The position numbers and the translations under genes were made by a program. Shown one piece after another: positions 11,304 to 21,727 of a stretch of 64,000 nt of DNA; the stretch's first letter is position 1, and each line of letters opens with the position of its first letter. Origin of the DNA: Symsagittifera roscoffensis. Taxonomy: Eukaryota; Xenacoelomorpha; Acoela; Convolutidae. A model generated the notes under the pieces. That model searched no databases. It had not been told where the DNA came from and worked only from the letters and a program-made list of their open reading frames with translations. The DNA lies in contig NC_087068.1 in the NCBI RefSeq assembly GCF_963678635.1, forward strand, positions 45,243,013 to 45,307,012, in the 5' to 3' direction.

Positions 11304-12393
11304 GATGGCCTTGGACCCCTTTCCCCTGTGCTCGTTGTAATCCGGGGTAACGGTGTAATCCGGGGTAACGGTAACTCCCGTTTATTCCGTTGCGGTTCTA
11401 CGAAGTCAACTCTGGTGCCTTGCGGTCTATCTGCTACCCGCTTGTCTTGTGCTGTTGAGCTTCTCAAGAGAGTATCCAGTTTGGACTGTATGGCACAAGA
11501 ATTTTCTGCTTGGTCTCTGCTCATTGTGTCCATTCTCGTCTCTAGATTCCACAAGTTTTCGTTCACAGTGTCGTACCGTTGCTTCGTTTCCTCGATGTCC
11601 TTTTTGATATTATGTTTCTCTCGCTCTTTGTAAGTGGCCTCTACCTTGTCTGACATCTGTTTTAGCTTTTCTTCAGTCGCCCTTGCCATGTTGAAGCAAT
11701 TGTTCAGGTTCTCGTTCTTGTTGTATCGTATTTCCTTTTTTAGCCATTGTCGATCCTCTTCGCTGCACTTCAATTTTTTGTCGATATGCTCCAACTTCGC
11801 CATCTAGTCGCCCAGCTCAAGAGAAGTTGTTTGTTTTTCATGGTTAGCTGTTGCCCCACATTTGATCTTCTCATTGTCTTGTTTGGCCTCTGTTGTTTTT
11901 GCAGAAACTGTTCCAAATGTTTTGCTTTTCTCGGTCGTTGGTACCACCTCCTCCTTCTCTCTTGGTTTCATTCCGACCATTGCTGCAACCTTCTCTGTGA
12001 ACGACGTTCTTTTTGTTTGAGAATCATCTTTTATCGTTTCCGGCGTGCTGCTTGTTGTGTACTCTACAGTATCAATTGGTGAAAACTCTATGGACTTCTT
12101 CTTTTGTTCTTCCGCATTCGGCATTGGTGTTGATTCCGTTGTTTTCCTTTCCACCTCGTCAACACTCTGATCTGGTGTCTCAAGATCAATTTCTATAGCA
12201 GGTACGGTTGGTCCTTCCAAGCGCTTTCTTTCGTCTTGTGTTCCTTTGCGCTTCTTGTGTTGACCATATTTACTGAAAAGTCCGTTCTCATTACTTTCGG
12301 AACTGATAGTGTTGCTTTCCGTTGCGATGAATTATGATTTTTCTTTGATTCTTGAACTCTTTTATCTGCTATCGGTACCCTACTTCGCCTCAT
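11300..12393 (-). pseudogene. N-terminal gag: acidic region and coiled coil
   Basis: A basic N-terminal segment starts at 12393 (Met-Arg-Arg-Ser-Arg) and is followed, after a frame change near 12205, by an acidic, threonine-rich stretch (11804-12220). An in-frame TAG at 11804-11806 is immediately followed by ATG and a 167-residue coiled coil rich in Glu, Lys and Asn (11300-11803). The TAG-ATG junction is also present in copy B, so it predates the duplication and may be a true ORF boundary or readthrough site rather than recent damage. No enzyme motif is seen. Confidence 0.55.
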
Positions 12394-12582
12394 GATTTTT
12401 ATTTACAATTTTCTTTATTTACAATTTAAATTTTTACAAGTTTCTATTTCAAAATTTTAAGTAAAATCAAAAAATATTTTCTTATTCTATTAAGAACAAA
12501 AATCATTCGAGTCGTAATCTTAATAGTGTGGTCTTTTGGCTGTTTTTGATCATTCTGACTGGTTCCTGGTCCTTTTACTCAA

Positions 12583-12880
12583 GTGTTGGGACACTTCACA
12601 CTATCCCAAGACATTTCGTCCTTGTGTTGGGACGCTTCGCACCGTCCCAGGACCTCTCTGTTCTAGTGTTGGGACACTTCGCACTGTCCCAAGACCTAGT
12701 GTTGGGACACTTAGTACCGTCCCAAGAACTCTCACTCAAGTGTTGGGACACTTCGCACTGTCCCATGACCTCCACTCAAGTTTTGGGACACTTCACACTG
12801 TCCCAAGACTACCTGCTCAAGTGTTGGGACACTTCGTGCTGTCCCAAGATCCCTTGCTCAAGAGTTGGGACACCTCGCAC
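12583..12880. repeat. Hairpin minisatellite upstream of gag, copy A (7 units and a partial one)
   Basis: Units of 33-42 bp with the core gttgggacacttcgcac followed by tgtcccaa repeat seven times, with an eighth cut off after the loop at 12880. In most units TTGGGACA and TGTCCCAA are exact inverted repeats around a loop of about 9 nt, so each unit can fold into a stem-loop on either strand. The array lies about 190 bp upstream of the gag start in the element's orientation, that is, in its leader or LTR. Confidence 0.9.
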
Positions 12881-13928
12881 TATTTGGATTTGGGACAATG
12901 CATACTTGTTTATTGTCACATAGTTCATTATAATTTTTCATTACTATCCTTACTATTGCCGCTTCTTTTGCTTTCAGCCTTACCCTCCTACTCAAAAACA
13001 GCGGTGCTTCACTCTCATTCGCCATTATCAAATTTACGAGTTTAATTACGTACTTCCTTTCTGGGCTCCGAATCCTGAACATCGAACTGTTTAGATCAAT
13101 TGTTACATCGAAATTCCTGATGAAGTCTCTGCCTAAAATGATTTGGTCGGACTCATCTAGATTCTCCACCACGAGGAAGCTCATCCGCAAATTGCGTTCC
13201 CCCAAGTTTAGGGCTGTTATTGGTGTTCTGCCTAGTACCGACAGCGCCCCTTTGTTTGCTGCCGACAGCCGTATTTTCGAGTCTATCAAGTCGTCTTTGT
13301 CGAAGCCCATCCTCTTCCATGTTTCGATTGGTATAACGCTCAAGACCGCTCCTGCGTTCAATAACCCACGCAGTTGCGTCTTCTTTCCGCTTATGTCTAG
13401 TACGTGCCCAGACACGTCTGCTTCCGTCCCGATATGCATCGCGTCTTCTTCGAACATGGCACAGTGTCCAATCGATCTCACTTTTAGTTCTTCTCTACCC
13501 ACGTAGAATTGTCCGGCTAGGTCTTCATCACATGTTATCATTGTCTTCGTGTAGATGTTTATTCCATCTGTGTTTAGCGTTACCACATGTGGACCATATG
13601 CTTCCGTGTACCTATTGTCGACGCGAGCTGATTTGCTGCTACCTCTTGTGAATAGTGCCCTCACGGCTCTAGAAGTTGTTTGCCGGCTTACTGCACTCAA
13701 GAAATCTGCGTACACATCGATGTGCATTGTCGTCTGATCGCTAGGTTCACTCAGGTTTCTTGTTACTTCGTGACCGCCCACTGTGATTATCGACAATATT
13801 CTCGCTCCAATTTTCGTTATGCCAAATGGTTTTCCCGTCACCAGTTTCAGAGTGTTGCAATTACCACCGTTTGTTGCACTTTCTGTGGCTTCCAGCACCG
13901 GGATTGTTCTGCAGAGTGTCTCATTCAA
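12881..13928 (-). pseudogene. Copy B protease region, one long open frame
   Basis: A 349-residue stretch is open from 13928 to the duplication junction, joining the gag-protease linker and the retropepsin domain that are in separate frames in copy A. It keeps ILGRDFI, but the active-site Asp reads Asn (GLLNAGAVL). The frame therefore is better preserved than in copy A while the catalytic residue is lost. It is truncated at the junction before any RT. Confidence 0.75.
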
Positions 13929-14630
13929 TTTCTGCTTCTCTATCTACTGCCTCAGTCGTTGCTCGATTTCTTTTGTAGCCAACAGCCAAGTCTTGCTTCA
14001 CTTTGTTGATTGCTTCTGCAGCAGCTTTCTCGTAGTTTATCTCCAAGAAATTCCCAGCCTCAGCCTCCATGGCAGTCATGACTTGCGTTACCACCACTCT
14101 CACCGTCTTTGCTGTTAATTCCCCACTCGCTGCCTCCGTGTTCTTCAAATCGATTTCGGCTTGTCTGTTCCTCGTATTCTGTTTGTTGCGTTTTCTGTGG
14201 CTTCCGGCACCGGGATTGTTCTGCAGAGGGTCTCATTCGATTTCTGCTTCTCTATTTCCTGCCTCAGTCGTTGCTCGATTTCTTTTGTAGCCAAGTCTTG
14301 CTTCACTTTGTTAATTGCTTCTGCTTCAGCTTTCTCGTAGTTTATCTCTACGGAATTCCCAGCCTCGGCCTCCATGGCAGTCTTGACTTGCGTTACCGCT
14401 CTCACCGTCTTTGCTGTTAATTCCCCACTCGCTGCCTCCGTGTTCTTCAAATCAATTTCGGCTCGTCTGTTCCTCGTATTCTGTACCACAGCCAGTGCTA
14501 ATTTGTGTTTAGGATGATTTTGATTCTTTACAGCGTCCCAAATTAACGGACAGTCCATTCTGAAATAGCCCTCTTGATTACAGAAGAAGCACCTTGCGCC
14601 TTTTTTGATGATTAAGTCACTATAAAACTA
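13921..14630 (-). pseudogene. Copy B gag-protease linker, internally duplicated
   Basis: The Lys/Glu/Ala-rich helix of the linker appears twice in tandem (frames 13921-14148 and 14145-14558), at an offset of about 311 bp; copy A has it once. The right-hand copy is preceded by the Tyr-variant zinc knuckle near 14560-14605. A small insertion near 13980 (ccaacag) further shifts the left copy. Confidence 0.7.
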
Positions 14631-14639
14631 GTGTTTCTC

Positions 14640-16085
14640 CGTCTGGCTCATGTCTTCTTCATCCGGAGCGTATCCCAGACTTTTCATGCCTTGTTTGTAT
14701 GTCGTGCAATCCGCTACGTGATGATCTGCTGATCCGCAACTTGCGCATGACCAACGTTTATCCATATCATCTCTCGGCTTTTACCATGACGACCTTTGTT
14801 GTTGGCTTCCCCCTTGCATATTCCTGCCTTCTGAGTACGAGTACTTCTTTGGTTTCATCAACATGTACTCCCTAAATGTTTGTCTCGTCTCTTCCGGGGT
14901 TGGTGCATTATCTTTTGAAAGTGTATAATACGTCGCCAACATTGTTCTCAAGTCGTCACTTTTTACCCCATCGATAAACTTTCTGAACGCTGAAGTTTCT
15001 TCTGTTTGTCGATTCTTCCGGATCACTCCTTCTTCTCAGGCTCTCAAGATCATCCAGGAACCGATCGACTGACTCGTCGTCCCTCTGTCTTCTTTTTCAT
15101 TCCTGATCCGAATCGATTCAAAAGTATTTCAAAGATCTTGTCTGCCGTATCAAGTTCTTATTCCTTCTTTGCTACTACGCATTTCAACGTTGTTGCCCTC
15201 TAGATTGCTTAGTATTGCTGTGCAGGCCTGCCTTTCGTCTTTCGTCACTTGAGTCCTCTCTTGCATTCGTAGTGTTTGAGGTTCCACCCTTCATGATGGT
15301 CTTGGACCCCCTTCCCCTGTGCTCGTTGTAATCCGGGGTAACGGTGTAGACTCCCGTTTATTCCGTTGCGGTTCTTGCCATGTTGAAGCAATTGTTCAAG
15401 TTCTCGTTCTTGTTGTATCGTATTTCCTTTTTTAGCCATTGTCGATCCTCTTCGCTGCACTTCAATTTTTTGTCGATATGCTCCAACTTCGCCATCTAGT
15501 CGCCCAGCTCAAGAGAAGTTGTTTGTTTTTCATGGTTAGCTGTTGCCCCACATTTGATCTTCTCATCGTCTTGTTTGGCCTCTGTTGTTTTTGCAGAAAC
15601 TGTTCCAAATGTTTTGCTTTTCTCGGTCGTTGGTACCACCTCCTCCTTCTCTCTTGGTTTCATTCCGACCATCGCTGCAACCCTCTCTGTGAACGAAGTT
15701 CTTTTTGTTTGAGAATCATCTTTTATCGTTTCCGGTGTGCTGCTGGTTGTCTCCTCTACAATATCAATTGGTGAAAACTCTATGGACTTCTTCTCTTGTT
15801 CTTCCGCATTCGGCATTGGTGTTGATTCCGTTGTTTTCCTTTCCACCTCGTCAACACTCTGAACTGGTGTCTCAAGATCAATTTCTATAGCAGGTACGGT
15901 TGGTCCTTCCAAGCGCTTTCTTTCGTCTTGTGTTCCTTTGCGCTTCTTGTGTTGACCATGTTTACTGAAAAGTCCGTTCTCATTACTTTCGGAACTGATA
16001 GTGTTGCTTTCCGTTGCGATTAATTATGATTTTTCTTTGATTCTTGAACTCTTTTATCTGCTATCGGTACCCTACTTCGCCTCAT
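14640..16085 (-). pseudogene. Copy B gag, with internal deletions
   Basis: From 16085 leftward the basic N-terminus and acidic segment (15496-15912) match copy A almost base for base, including the TAG-ATG at 15496. Most of the coiled coil and half of the capsid-like domain are then missing, with deletion joints near 15095, 15240 and 15375. The CCHC knuckle near 14765-14720 reads CASC preceded by a changed residue. It cannot encode a functional gag. Confidence 0.7.
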
Positions 16086-16274
16086 GATTTTTATTTACAA
16101 TTTTCTTTATTTACAATTTAAATTTTTACAAGTTTCTATTTCAAAATTTTAAGTAAAATCAAAAAATTATTTCTTATTCTCTTAAGAACAAAAATCATTC
16201 GAGTCGTAATCTTAATAGTGTGGACTTTTGGCTGTTTTTGATCATTCTGACTGGTTCCTGGTGCTTTTACTCAA

Positions 16275-16690
16275 GTGTTGGGACACTTCACACTATCCCA
16301 AGACATTTCGTCCTTGTGTTGGGACGCTTCGCACCGTCCCAGGACCTCTCTGTTCTAGTGTTGGGACACTTCGCACTGTCCCAAGACCTAGTGTTGGGAC
16401 ACTTCGTACCGTCCCAAGAACTCTCACTCAAGTGTTGGGACACTTCGCACTGTCCCATGACCTCCACTCAAGTTTTGGGACACTTCACACTGTCCCAAGA
16501 CTACCTGCTCAAGTGTTGGGACACTTCGTGCTGTCCCAAGACCCCTTGCTCAAGAGTTGGGACACCTCGTACTGTCACAAGACTGCCTGCTCAAGTGTTG
16601 GGACACCGCGTACTGTCCCAAGACCCCTCACTCAAGCGTTGGGACACTTCGCACTGCCCCAAGACCTCTTTGTTCTAGTGTTGGGACAAT
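16275..16690. repeat. Hairpin minisatellite, copy B (10 full units and a partial one)
   Basis: Same unit as the array at 12583-12880, but three units longer: unit 8 is complete and units 9 and 10 follow, with the array decaying at 16680-16690 (ttgggacaatcgg). Units 1-7 are almost identical to array A, which fixes the duplication breakpoint inside unit 8. The extra length here probably represents the original full array. Confidence 0.9.
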
Positions 16691-16755
16691 CGGATCTCTT
16701 CTTCTTCGGTGTTGGAACTCTTAGATCACTATCCCCGGTACTACCACTTGAGCTC

Positions 16756-17640
16756 TAGTATTAAAATTTCCCCAAAACCCGATCTTTCTGACCAAAAGTT
16801 TTATCTACTAGCCCCCTTGTAATTACCTCCCTTTATTAATCCGATGCAAGTCGAAACACAACTTGTTAGCAAGTGTCTTGTAATCACCTTTTCGTCAAAA
16901 ACCGATAAAATTAGTTCCGAAAACGTAAAATTTTAAGCGAGAAAAATGATAAAAAATAGAAAGATGAACACACCTAAATTTCAAAGGTGACCAATGTCGT
17001 CCTTTTGTAAATTTTTTTTTACTGGTACCTGATTGTCACGCGTTTTCCTCCCCCCTACTAACAATCTTATGGGGTATTCTCCTGTCAGGTTTCAAAAACG
17101 GTCTATTTCCGATCCCCCCAACCGATCCGACCAGGTTACTTACCTTAATTCGATCTTAAATTTCGATGTACTCGCGTTGCAACTCTTGTTCTGGGTCTAG
17201 ATGTGAATCTTTCAAGACTCTGGTTCTACTAATGTAACTAAATCGACGATATCGATTGTGTAGTTACTATAATGTGCTTTCCTACTTGGCTGATCACCTG
17301 TTCCAGTCAAGTTTCCCAGTGGTCCGGTGAAGTTGCAAGCTATCTGAAAACCCTTTACAACGCCCCACAATTGGGCACCTGTAGAAAAAATTGCTGATTT
17401 GATCGAAACGATCGGTCTTATTGGAAAACAGTATGGGTATACTACTGCAATCAATATAGAGGTTTGATCCACCCAATCTGGAAGTCAAAGCCACTGTTTT
17501 GTTTTATGTTTTATGGTTTTTTGTTCCTTTTTCTACTCTTTTTTGGTTTTTGTCTCGGGCTGAGCATTGTAGTTCTACTGATATTATTTTCTGATATTTT
17601 CAGTTGTCGCAAAAAACTTGAGCATGACACGCTCAATTCA
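16756..17640. other. Non-coding stretch right of retroelement copy B
   Basis: No convincing gene is seen. This is where the 5' LTR of the minus-strand element would be expected, but no second copy exists in the window to define its ends and no clear TG...CA boundary or primer-binding site stands out. Short open frames at 17212-17494 on the minus strand have no recognisable motif. Confidence 0.5.
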
Positions 17641-17782
17641 AACTTTTGAAAAATTCCATTTTACCCCAAAATCATGTTTCTTGCGTTGCTCAAGCTCAAA
17701 CTTCCAAATATGACCGAATGGCACTACAATCTCTCGCTAACTTGACACCGCCGTCCTTCCTCAAATGGCTACTCAAACACAT

Positions 17783-17914
17783 TGCTTTATTTGTAGAAAC
17801 AGCTTGCGAGGTGGAATTTTTTGGTGCTTCACATGCCCAAGCTACATGCATGAAAAATGCAGCGGCCTAGCACACAGCAGTGATCATTATGACGATTTCA
17901 GCTGAAATCGCTGC
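17783..17914 (+). pseudogene. PHD/RING-like zinc finger remnant
   Basis: One frame reads C-x2-C, then WCFTC (C-x2-C), then MHEKCSGL (H-x2-C), then a stop in place of the seventh ligand (TGA at 17903-17905, one base from TGC) and a final Cys three codons later. Spacing fits a PHD-type finger, which is found in the first part of several animal retroelements. It lies at the start of the decayed element. Confidence 0.45.
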
Positions 17915-17984
17915 ACCTCCCAATTTCATTCAGCTAACGACACGCATGAATGGAATTCCCCAACCCTAGCTCCAAATCCCTAAC

Positions 17985-18320
17985 ATGCACTCTCAACCTT
18001 CCACTGCCCCACACTCAGAAAACTCAAGAGAAATCTCCACTATAGAAACTAAAACAACACAAGACCCTTGGTCAAATCCCTGTCCAGAACCCATAGTAAC
18101 CACACGCAAAACATACTCCGAAGTGGTCCACTGGAAACCGGTTTTTACTATCTCATCAAAAAAGAAAGTTGGTTATAATTTCATTGAAACCCTCAATAGA
18201 AATCTGAACAGCCTAATAGAAAACAACGAAAATACCTTCGCAATGCACGCAGCAATGATCTTTCTACACTTTCTAGTGCGCAAAACAAAGTCCGAAAATG
18301 ATCTTTATCCAAAACAATAG
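17985..18320 (+). pseudogene. Hydrophilic segment upstream of RT
   Basis: A 111-residue frame rich in Ser, Thr and Pro, then a helical part (FIETLNRNLNSLIENNE). It shows no catalytic motif. Position between the finger and the RT supports membership in the same element. Further right, 18500-18720 still encodes short RT-associated stretches in changing frames. Confidence 0.35.
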
Positions 18321-19039
18321 CAAGGCGACTTAAGCAATGGCAAGACGGAAACCTGGATAGCCTATATAACAAAGGGAAGGCGCTGCAAATGCGCTCGACA
18401 AACGGAAGTAGAAGAAAAACTGAAACTGAAGCACAACAGTTCAACAAACTAATGAGTACTGGTAAAATATCAAGCGCAATAGCAAAACTAACGGACACCA
18501 TCCAAAGGCGTTATTTCGCTCGACGAGATCGTCAAATGTAGGCCAGTAGAACATACTCTTACAGAGTAGCACCCACCATCTGAACCAATTGATGAGAGCT
18601 ATACTACACCAGTCTTAAATGAAACAATTCCTTTCCATCCATCAGTATTTGATCAAATAAACGGTCAAGAAAGCCGGCATGAGAACGCATGGACCTCATG
18701 GACCATCTGACCCCGAAGCAAATGAATGGAGACGTATTTTAACACACTTCGGGCAACAATCAGTTGAGATTTCAAAATAATTGCTTATATTGCTTAAAAA
18801 AATTGGCTACCGAAGAACTAAATCCAGAACTAACAGAACCATATAACGATATAAATCCAGGAGTAAGACTCATAGGCTTTGGAGAAATTATGCGTAGGAT
18901 AATATGGTGAACAATAATCAAATGCCTAAGAAACGAACCCATGTCGCTCGTTTCAAACTTCAAACTATCAACTCTGTCTAGGACAAGAATGTGGCATTGA
19001 ATATGCGATCCACACGCTAAGAGATCAATACAGCAAAAC

Positions 19040-19800
19040 CCTCGCCGATGCTGTTTTACTGATAGATGCCGAAAATGCTTTCAACTTCGAAAACTGGCAT
19101 TAAAAGATATCAAAAATACATGTACATCTCTTTCAACAGCGATTAAGAAGTCCTACTACAATCCATCTAAACTGATGGTTAACAAACAATCGTATACTCT
19201 CAAGAAGCGACACCACAGGGGGATCCACTAGCAATGGCCATATACGGTCTAGCCATAATACCCCCCATAAAACTTTTATCAGTAGACATCAAAACCCAGA
19301 AATGGTACGCAGACGACGGAAACGCAGTTCGTAAATTAAGCAATCTACGAACCGTCCTCGATAAAATTGTATCACTAGGTAAGTTTTTTGGTTACCATGT
19401 TAAAGCATCCAAAAGCCGAATCATTGTCAAAGATGAAAAACTCGGTGAAGCTGAGAAAATCTTCAAAATTACTGGAATCACTATAAAAGAAGGCACCCGA
19501 GAGTTTGTTTCAATTATAGGAACAGAAGCTGAAAGTAAAAAGATCCTCGAATTTCAACAGAATGAGCAAATCAAAATTTTGAAAAAATTACCGAATATCG
19601 CTAAAAACCTCCCCCCAAAACGTTTATGCCCGCTATACCAAAGGAGTTCAAGAAAAACGCTATGGAAAACTTAGAAATATGTGAAAAGGTTATCAAAGAA
19701 TAATTAAGACCTAACCTAGTCGGTAAAGACATATTGAACCCCCAGTTCCGTAAGGTATCTTCCTTACCCCTTAATATGGGCGGCCTTAACATCAAGCTAC
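19040..19800 (+). pseudogene. Reverse transcriptase, motifs A to D
   Basis: Motif A reads LLIDAENAFN near 19057-19086, the glycine-turn motif reads TPQGDPLAMAIYG at 19210-19248, and the catalytic box is KWYADDGNA with YADD at 19306-19317. The frame 19234-19674 continues through FGYHVKASKSRIIV, the motif D/E region. The frame between motif A and 19200 is broken. The intact YADD makes identification as RT certain even though the gene is dead. Confidence 0.85.
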
Positions 19801-20125
19801 CATTTGATCAGAAAAATTACCTAGAATGGTTTAAGAAAACATCACTAGTACTGGAATCTCAAGATCCTGTTACAGCAATAACACAGCAAGAAAAATACGT
19901 ACGATAATAAAAAAATGGAAACTGACCAAACCGAAAGAAAGCAAACCTCGTTAGCTCCTTAGATGAAACAGATAAATACGTAATCGACCTGGCATCTGAA
20001 AAGAGAGCCTCTTACTGGCTCAACGCTTTACCATTGAGCAGATACAATTTCAAACTGAAAAAATCAGAATTCAGATTGGGTATTTACTTACGATACGGAT
20101 ACAAACCGACCAAAACCCCACTCAC

Positions 20126-20772
20126 ATGTGCATTTGTGCATGTGCTAATTTCAGTTTGTCACATGCGTTACACTCCTCAAAGGGCGGTTACACACAAATA
20201 AGACACAATGAAATTAGAGACACATTCGCCAACCTCATTAACGAGGTTTGCCATGATGTCGAGATTGAGCCGAAACTTCAGCCGTTGCAAGGCGAAAGCT
20301 TTGTCAACAATTCAACTACAATTGAAGATGAGGCACGACTTGACATCAAAGCAATTGGACTCTGGGGTTCACGATTTGGCCGAGCTTTTTTTGATGTGAA
20401 TTTTTTCAACACCCACGCCGAAATATCGCGAAAACTGCGTAAAGACGCAAATAAATATCCCGAAACGTTAGAGAACTCCAAATATTCGCAAAAAATTTTA
20501 AACGTAGAGCAGAGTTGCGTCTGCCCGTTAAATTTCAGATGCACTGGTGGCGCTGCTCTAATAGCCACGCGGACGATACAACGATTAGCCGAAAAACTAA
20601 GTGAAAAAAGACAAGAAAGTATCCAGAATCGATGAATTACATAAGAACTAAAGTAAGCTTCACGTTCGTGAGGAGCTCTATACTATGTATAAGAGGGTGC
20701 AGATCGCTGCGCAAAGTTCAATTCATCGACAGCTTCATTAGCGCTATTGTAGAGGAGGGACGGCTAAGATAA
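20126..20772 (+). pseudogene. Conserved C-terminal domain of the retroelement (possible nuclease fold)
   Basis: The frame 20126-20635 contains RHNEIRDTFANL, then ARLDIKAIGLW and RAFFDVNFFNTHAE, and after a frameshift near 20636 a basic strand ending CIRGCR, finishing at 20770. The combination of an Asp-bearing strand (LDIK) and a second (FFDV) resembles a PD-(D/E)XK nuclease core. That assignment is an inference; I recognise the domain as one that follows RT in this type of animal retroelement. Confidence 0.5.
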
Positions 20773-20779
20773 GTTAACA

Positions 20780-21720
20780 TTACGACGATGCAGTTAATGC
20801 TGATTTATGACTTCATTGATAAAATGATACAGCTTGCTGACATATATGCATTTTTATAACGCTGGTATGGCCCTCTCCAGCTTGTGCACTTACCGTAAGT
20901 AAAGGAAGGGCCTCTTTTCTAATTTAATTTTTTTATATCCTAGGATTTGTGGATATGGAAGAGTTTAGTATAATAGTATAAAGTGGACAGAAGAAAAGAG
21001 AGTCAGATGGTGAGGCCAGATTGAGAAAACTAACACCTACACAGAATAAACTGGAAATGAAAGAAACTAAAAAAACCTGATATGAAACTACAGGTCTATC
21101 AGATACATATGTAATTTTAAGCTGCGCTTTTGTAGTAATTTCATCTCATTTTATTCAAACATAGGTGTAACTTCTGTGAGTCCCTGCTTAATTTTAGTTT
21201 TACCCTGTTACTACACTAATTTAGGGATTTTTGTTTATAGTAATATAAGTGTTTTTTGTTCTGCTTCTATAAGATGGGCAACACAAAAAGCATTCCGAAA
21301 CAGAAAAAGCTTCATACCGAAAGGTATACCTGAAAAAAGTTGAACTACACTCTCTCAAATGCCTCTTTTCAATACCCATTTTGGCAACTTTTTAGGTCAA
21401 ACTAAAAATAAAACTTTTAATAGACCCAGAGGAAACCATCAGAGCTGCCGATTACCTAGTAAAAAAGACAAATCAGGAAAAATTCAAGTCATAAAGTAAC
21501 AACAACAAAGTTCGCCAAGCAGAATCGAGAATAATATCTACCATAGAAATAAATTAATATATTTTTTTCTTTTTGGTGTCTCTTCTCGGTTTCGATTAGT
21601 TAATATAGTACTACTTTTTGACCGGTATGAAAATATCAAGGAATAAAAATATTCTATAGAAATAGAAAATATTTTATTTATGAAAATATCAGTATCTGTT
21701 TTCAAAGACTTACCACTGTA
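20780..21720. other. AT-rich stretch without recognisable gene
   Basis: No open frame with a motif, no RNA gene and no clear tandem repeat is visible. It separates the retroelement from the large tandem repeats. Confidence 0.6.
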
Positions 21721-21727
21721 TTCCAGG

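Larger units (their letters stand above)
1..12880 (-). mobile_element. Decayed Ty3/gypsy-like LTR retroelement (copy A), left end outside the window
   Basis: The minus strand carries, in order from 12393 to 1, gag with zinc knuckles, an aspartic protease, RT, RNase H, an HHCC-DDE integrase, a macro domain, and a third ORF with SGNH-type motifs. This gag-PR-RT-RH-IN order is that of Ty3/gypsy elements; the modules after integrase are extra. Nearly every module changes frame or meets a stop, so this is an inactive copy. No LTR could be identified: the 3' end lies beyond position 1, and the 5' end merges into a hairpin-repeat array at 12583-12880 and then into a tandem duplicate. The stretch is less AT-rich than the sequence to its right. 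Confidence 0.85.
12881..16690 (-). repeat. Tandem duplicate (copy B) of the protease-gag-leader segment
   Basis: The sequence from 12881 rightward repeats that from about 8953 to 12880: protease, zinc knuckle, gag, the leader and the hairpin array. The junction is exact: after unit 8 of array A the text changes at 12879-12881 (shared 'act') to the protease sequence seen at 8953. Copy B has since acquired a 311-bp internal tandem duplication (13920 versus 14231) and loss of at least three blocks present in copy A (matching A about 10859-10880, 11027-11253 and 11400-11683). The copies are otherwise nearly identical, so the duplication is fairly young. Confidence 0.9.
17640..20772 (+). mobile_element. 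Decayed non-LTR-type retroelement with PHD-like finger, RT and C-terminal domain
   Basis: The plus strand has, in order, a PHD-like zinc finger (17783-17914), a hydrophilic region (17985-18320), remnants of the region before RT (18500-19090), RT with an intact YADD box, and a conserved C-terminal domain ending at a TAA at 20770-20772. The order and the absence of LTRs or integrase suggest a non-LTR-like lineage. Many stops and frameshifts show it is dead. No poly-A tail or target-site duplication was recognised. Confidence 0.65.

Noticed and set aside
12583-12880. CRISPR-like array (palindromic repeats with short spacers)
   Set aside because: Spacing is irregular (33-42 bp), the 'spacers' are repeats of each other (ctcactcaa, ctgctcaa), the context is a eukaryotic retroelement and no cas genes exist.
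12536-13045. Long plus-strand open frames across the hairpin array (also 16220-16758), with repeated Val-Gly-Thr-Leu or Cys-Trp-Asp-Thr-Ser
   Set aside because: Two overlapping plus-strand frames stay open because of the repeat sequence itself, and the translation ends in antisense of the protease gene. It is a repeat artefact, not a gene.
17212-17494. Overlapping minus-strand frames with a possible signal-like hydrophobic run
   Set aside because: Two overlapping frames of similar length, neither with motifs; more likely chance.
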